Assembly (NCBI GenBank): GCA_003142495.1
Contig: PLMM01000127.1
Location: 1-8,544 of the forward strand
DNA from: Gemmatimonadota bacterium
Lineage (GTDB): Bacteria > Gemmatimonadota > Gemmatimonadetes > Gemmatimonadales > Gemmatimonadaceae
DNA length: 8,544 nucleotides
Direction of reading: 5' to 3'
Made by a program: the position numbers and the translations under genes. Below the pieces are notes generated by a model. The model was not told the origin of the DNA. It ran no database searches and saw only the letters and a list, made by a program, of their open reading frames with translations. This document shows, in pieces, positions 5,393-8,544 of this stretch; within the stretch, counting starts at the first letter, position 1, and each line of letters opens with the position of its first letter.

Positions 5393-6249
5393 CGCGTTCC
5401 GCGCGTATCGCCTTTCAGGGAGAGCTCGGCGCCTTCAGCGAAGAGGCCATTCGCAACATCGATTCGCAGGCGACGGCGGTGCCGTGTCGCGACTTCATCG
5501 ACGTCGCGCAGGCCGTGGAGAACGGCGATGTCGACGCGGGGATGCTGCCGATCGAGAACACGCTCGCGGGCTCCGTCGTCGGCAGCTACGACGCGCTCAA
5601 GTCGTGCGAATCACTGCGCGTGGTGGCAGAGACGGTGGTGGAGATCCATCACTGCGTGATGGGAGTGCGCGGCGCAACGATCGATGCGCTCACGACGGTG
5701 GAGAGTCATCCGGTGGCGCTCGCGCAGTGCACGCGCTGGCTGCGCGCGCATCCGGCGATCGTCGTGCGTGCGGCGTACGACACTGCGGGTGCGGCTCGGG
5801 ATGTTGCCGCGCAAGGCGATGTGCGCGCGGCGGCGATCGCGGGGCGGCACGCGGCCGCCCGCTACGATCTCGAGATCCTCGCGGCGGATGTCGAAGATCG
5901 CTCCGACAACCAGACACGCTTTCTGATGGTGTCGCGTGCGCCGCGCGCGCTCGACCCAGGGGTGAGCGCGCGCACGGCGTTGCTCGTCACGACGCCGAAC
6001 GTGCCGGGCGCGCTGCTGCGCGTGCTCGAGCCGCTCGCGCGCCATGAGATCAACATGAGCAAGCTCGAGTCTCGGCCCGCGGACGAGCCGTGGCACTATC
6101 ACTTTTTCCTCGAGCTCGACCATGCGGCGGGCGACCCGCAGCTGGCGGCGGCGATTGGCGAGCTGCGGGGCGTGACAGAGTCTCTTCGCGTGCTCGGCAC
6201 GTACGCGCGCAGCGTCGCTGGACGAGCAAGGCGTGGCGTGCCAGATTAG
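5389..6249 (+). CDS. pheA: Prephenate dehydratase (monofunctional, with C-terminal ACT domain)
   Basis: Cytoplasmic enzyme converting prephenate to phenylpyruvate, the committed step to phenylalanine. The 286-residue length is typical for monofunctional enzymes with no chorismate mutase domain. The catalytic domain (residues ~5-185) starts with [15 protein letters not shown] (6-20), has [15 protein letters not shown] (49-63), and ends with NQTRFLMV (174-181) carrying the Thr-Arg-Phe signature. The C-terminal ACT domain (~195-275) has [13 protein letters not shown] (205-217) with the GALL motif and KLESRPA (225-231) with the ESRP motif; both bind phenylalanine for feedback inhibition in the family. 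The start is GTG 5389, whose bases overlap the TGA of aroF (GTGA), a classic coupled junction. The open frame extends further upstream within aroF, but the extra Arg-rich residues are out-of-frame aroF sequence, not homologous to the family. Regulated with aroF by the upstream attenuator. Confidence 0.97.
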   Translation: MTRSARIAFQGELGAFSEEAIRNIDSQATAVPCRDFIDVAQAVENGDVDAGMLPIENTLAGSVVGSYDALKSCESLRVVAETVVEIHHCVMGVRGATIDALTTVESHPVALAQCTRWLRAHPAIVVRAAYDTAGAARDVAAQGDVRAAAIAGRHAAARYDLEILAADVEDRSDNQTRFLMVSRAPRALDPGVSARTALLVTTPNVPGALLRVLEPLARHEINMSKLESRPADEPWHYHFFLELDHAAGDPQLAAAIGELRGVTESLRVLGTYARSVAGRARRGVPD

Positions 6250-6273
6250 CCCCACTCCAACCGAGGTTGCCCC

Positions 6274-7155
6274 ATGTCGCTTTTCGATTTGCGGTCGCTC
6301 TCTCTGCTGCCGCTCGTCGCCCTGTTCGCGGCGTGCGCGACCAAGGATGCGGCGAAGACCGTAGCTGCATCGGATTCGACGAAGCCTATCGCCGCGGCAG
6401 TGCCGCATCAGATGACGATCATCGCATCGGACTACAAGTTCGATGCGCCTGACGAGGTTCCGTCCGGGATGATGACGGTGCATCTCGTCGACAACGGTGC
6501 GGAGCTACACCACGTCGCGTTCGTCGAGCTGAAGGCTGGGAAGACGATGGCGGATGTTCAGCAGGCGATGAAGGCGATGAAGCCGGATGGGGTTCCGCCG
6601 GAATGGATGGTCGATCACGGCGGTGTGAACGCGTCTCATCCCGGCGGAGGGATGTCATCGGCGACGCAAAACCTCGACGCGGGGAACTACGCGCTGATCT
6701 GCTTCATCCCGTCCCCTGATGGCACGCCGCACTTTGCGAAGGGGATGGTGCGACCGCTCACTGTCGCCGCATCGACCGACGCCGCCGCGCCCGAGCCCAC
6801 AGCGGACATCGTGATGTCGCTCAAGGATTACTCGTTCACGCTGTCCAAGCCGCTGACGGCCGGCAAACACACCATACGGATCGAGAGCTCGGGCTCACAG
6901 TCGCACGAAGTGCAGCTGGTGCGCCTTGCTCCCGGCAAGAAGGCGGAAGACGTTCCCGCGTGGGTCATGAAGCCGAACGGTCCGCCTCCGGGTGAGCCCA
7001 TTGGCGGTGTGCCTGCAATGGCGAAGGGATCGGCGGCGTACATCACTGCCGACTTCACGCCGGGCGATTACGCGCTGATCTGCTTCCTCACCGACGTGAA
7101 GGACGGCAAGCCGCACTTCGCGCACGGAATGATCCAGCAGGTGCACATCAGCTAG
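6274..7155 (+). CDS. Exported protein with two tandem cupredoxin-like domains, probable copper-binding lipoprotein
   Basis: A 293-residue exported protein. ATG 6274 has GAGG 7 nt upstream (6263-6266). The N terminus is a signal segment with LFAAC; Cys21 is a likely lipidation site, though Phe at -3 is not ideal. Two similar domains follow (about 46-164 and 178-291), each with a similar ending: YALICFIPSPDGTPHFAKGM and YALICFLTDVKDGKPHFAHGM. Each keeps a possible type-1 copper set: His79 or His80, Cys143, His153, Met158 in the first; His211, Cys270, His281, Met286 in the second. The Cys-to-His spacing (9 and 10 residues) is longer than in plastocyanin or azurin. Domain duplication is clear from the protein and from an 18-nt identical stretch of DNA (6688-6705 and 7069-7086). 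It begins 24 nt after pheA stops, so it may share that transcript, but no biochemical link to phenylalanine synthesis is evident. Electron transfer or copper storage are possible roles; neither is shown. Confidence 0.83.
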   Translation: MSLFDLRSLSLLPLVALFAACATKDAAKTVAASDSTKPIAAAVPHQMTIIASDYKFDAPDEVPSGMMTVHLVDNGAELHHVAFVELKAGKTMADVQQAMKAMKPDGVPPEWMVDHGGVNASHPGGGMSSATQNLDAGNYALICFIPSPDGTPHFAKGMVRPLTVAASTDAAAPEPTADIVMSLKDYSFTLSKPLTAGKHTIRIESSGSQSHEVQLVRLAPGKKAEDVPAWVMKPNGPPPGEPIGGVPAMAKGSAAYITADFTPGDYALICFLTDVKDGKPHFAHGMIQQVHIS

Positions 7156-7283
7156 AGGAAGCCTCAGCGCGTGGCGAGAATGGACTGCGCTTTTCCAAAG
7201 GCGCCGCGCGCTGTTGCGCACTCATTATTCGGCGGGCTTCGAGGCGTCGGTCGAGGTGAGGCGATTGCCTTCCTGAGCTGCGC
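7156..7283. other. Convergent intergenic region
   Basis: The 128 bp between the stops of the cupredoxin-like gene and the TPR gene. Only weak hairpins are visible, such as GAGG-AAG-CCTC (7155-7165) and TGAGC-TGC-GCTCA (7274-7286), the latter overlapping the TPR stop codon. Neither is followed by a T-run in either direction. I see no supported terminator or gene here. Confidence 0.5.
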
Positions 7284-8525
7284 TCAAGGCTTGGCCGGCG
7301 CCGACGCGACGGTTGCGCTCAACTTCGCAAGCCGGTCGCGCGCCAACACCACATTCGCTTCCGCCGCGGGAGCGAGCGCGATGTAGCTCTTGTACTCGCT
7401 CACTGCCTCGTCGGTATAGTCCTCCACATCGGAGATGCGCGCCAGCAGAAAGTGCGGCGCCGCGAAGAACGCGTCGCCCTCGATCGCTTTCTTCAGCTGG
7501 GCCGCCGCATCTCCGTCCCGACGCGCCTTGATCAGCACGAGCGCGTAGTCGTAGTGGAGCGCGGGATCGTTGGGCTGCAGCTGCACGGCGAGATTCATCT
7601 CCGATACCGCGGCCGCCGTGTCACCCTGCGCGAGCTGCAGCGACGCCATGTTCATGTGCGCTGCATAGTAGGATTGATCCTCCTCGAGCGCACGCGCGTA
7701 CGATTCACGTGCGAGCTCCGCATGCTTCGCCTTCTCGTGGATCAGCCCGATCGACTGGTCGTACAACGCCTTGGACTCGTAAGGAACGAACTTCGAATCG
7801 CGCTCGCGAAGTTCGGCCATTGCCGCGTTCATCTCGGTGAGCGAGCTGTCAATGTTGCCAACGAGAAAGAAAATTCGCGCGCGTTCCGCGTGGATCTCGC
7901 TTCCATCGCGTTCATACTCGTGCAGGTTGCGCTTGTTGACCTTCGTCTCGAAATCCTTGAGCTCCCTCGCGTATGCATCGAGCGCATCGGTAAGGCGCCC
8001 CTCCGAGTACGAAACCCAAGCCGAGTTCCGCGATCTCAGCGTGTGGTTGGCGATCGCGAGATTCAGATCGGCGACATTGCGGTTGGGATCCCCCTTGCGC
8101 ATGTCGGCTTCGAAGAGTCGGGGAACGAGCGCGCGATCGAGATTGCGATAGAGAAACGGATTTATCGCATACGCGCGGAAGAGCAGGGAATCGAGCGCGA
8201 GGAATTCGGGCTTCCGCTTTTTGTAGGAGAAATCGTAATAATCGAAGAGCGTGCTCGGCGTCATCTTCATGAGCGCGGCGGCCCGCATGCCGTAAAGCGC
8301 TTCGCCGGACGTCGGATCGATCTTCGATGCCCAGAAGAAGGCGCGGGCGGCGTCCTCCGGCCTGGTGTCGATCGTGCGCACGCCGAACAGGTAGTACAAA
8401 TGCGCATCGTTGGTGTCGGCGTCGGCGCCGAGCACAGGGCGCGTGGGGATTTGTGCGGCTTTCTGAGCGATGAGGGATGGGGTTAGGACGAGCGCGAGCG
8501 TGAGCAGTGCGGCCGGGAGACGCAC
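7284..8525 (-). CDS. Exported tetratricopeptide-repeat (TPR) protein
   Basis: A periplasmic or surface scaffold-type protein of about 413 residues; specific function unknown. The start chosen is GTG 8525-8523, because GGAG lies 6 nt upstream (minus strand). The TTG at 8531 would abut that Shine-Dalgarno with no spacing. The protein then begins with RLPAALLTLALVLTPSLIAQ, a clean Sec signal peptide with cleavage likely near the final Ala-Gln. Helical repeats follow. The clearest TPR units are near the C terminus: SYYAAHMNMASLQLAQGD with AAVSEMNLAVQLQPNDP, then ALHYDYALVLIKARRDGD with AAAQLKKAIEGDAFFAAP, then HFLLARISDVEDYTD with EAVSEYKSYIALAP. An earlier region (AARAFFWASKIDPTSGEALYGM) also looks TPR-like. 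TPR arrays usually bind other proteins. It is convergent with the cupredoxin-like gene, so it is a separate transcript. Only 19 bases lie upstream in the window, so its promoter is not visible. Confidence 0.87.
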   Translation of the reverse strand: MRLPAALLTLALVLTPSLIAQKAAQIPTRPVLGADADTNDAHLYYLFGVRTIDTRPEDAARAFFWASKIDPTSGEALYGMRAAALMKMTPSTLFDYYDFSYKKRKPEFLALDSLLFRAYAINPFLYRNLDRALVPRLFEADMRKGDPNRNVADLNLAIANHTLRSRNSAWVSYSEGRLTDALDAYARELKDFETKVNKRNLHEYERDGSEIHAERARIFFLVGNIDSSLTEMNAAMAELRERDSKFVPYESKALYDQSIGLIHEKAKHAELARESYARALEEDQSYYAAHMNMASLQLAQGDTAAAVSEMNLAVQLQPNDPALHYDYALVLIKARRDGDAAAQLKKAIEGDAFFAAPHFLLARISDVEDYTDEAVSEYKSYIALAPAAEANVVLARDRLAKLSATVASAPAKP

Positions 8526-8544
8526 GGTCAACTCCAGGTCGGAG

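Noticed and set aside
5611..6483. Minus-strand open frame of 290 codons antisense to pheA and the next gene
   Set aside because: Arg/His-rich shadow crossing two well-supported genes, with no recognisable domain.
7156..7283. Possible bidirectional terminator between the convergent genes
   Set aside because: The hairpins there are short (4-5 bp) and lack T-runs on either strand.
7452..8486. Plus-strand open frame of 344 codons antisense to the TPR gene
   Set aside because: The opposite strand gives a signal peptide, a Shine-Dalgarno and TPR units; this frame is a compositional shadow.

Overview
This is an 8.5 kb stretch of high-GC chromosomal DNA from a Gram-negative bacterium. The evidence for a Gram-negative cell is an RND pump, a TolC-type outer-membrane channel and several predicted exported lipoproteins. 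The mix of genes and the protein style would suit Gemmatimonadota or a neighbouring phylum such as Acidobacteriota. No marker in the window fixes the phylum, so this is a guess. No mobile elements, CRISPR arrays, tRNAs or rRNAs were seen, and the window reads as ordinary chromosome.

Layout. (1) Positions 1-3076, minus strand: a drug-efflux type operon of a TolC-like outer-membrane factor followed with no gap by an HAE1-type RND transporter. The transporter runs off the left edge with 550 codons visible. (2) Positions 3077-3218: a short AT-rich divergent control region with a 7-bp inverted repeat overlapping candidate promoters in both directions. (3) 3219-3533, plus strand: a small ArsR/HTH_20-type repressor, the likely regulator of the efflux operon and of itself. 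(4) 3637-4125, plus strand: a small exported protein resembling the Cu/Zn-SOD/CHRD beta-barrel, with its metal histidines mostly missing. (5) 4184-4333: a complete transcription attenuator. It has a 23-codon leader peptide with Tyr, Tyr, Phe, Phe, Trp and Tyr within 11 codons, a protector stem, an antiterminator and an intrinsic terminator. (6) 4346-6249: aroF (type I-beta DAHP synthase) and pheA (prephenate dehydratase), overlapping by 3 nt. (7) 6274-7155: an exported protein made of two tandem cupredoxin-like domains. (8) 7284-8525, minus strand: an exported TPR-repeat protein, convergent with the previous gene.

The highlight is the aro/phe attenuator. The same 9-nt sequence occurs twice (4242-4250 and 4314-4322) and both copies are complementary to 4299-4307. 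That arm can therefore form either an antiterminator with the leader-peptide end or a terminator followed by a T-rich run. A third, 11-bp pairing (4198-4208 with 4251-4261) would act as the protector stem. Ribosome stalling at Tyr or Phe codons should permit antitermination. Completion of the leader should terminate transcription ahead of aroF-pheA. The two enzymes also carry allosteric domains (an N-terminal ferredoxin-like domain in AroF, a C-terminal ACT domain in PheA), so the pathway to phenylalanine appears to be controlled at both RNA and protein levels.

Second in interest is the double cupredoxin-like protein, in which both halves keep a His...Cys...His...Met pattern compatible with two type-1 copper sites but with an unusually long Cys-to-His loop.
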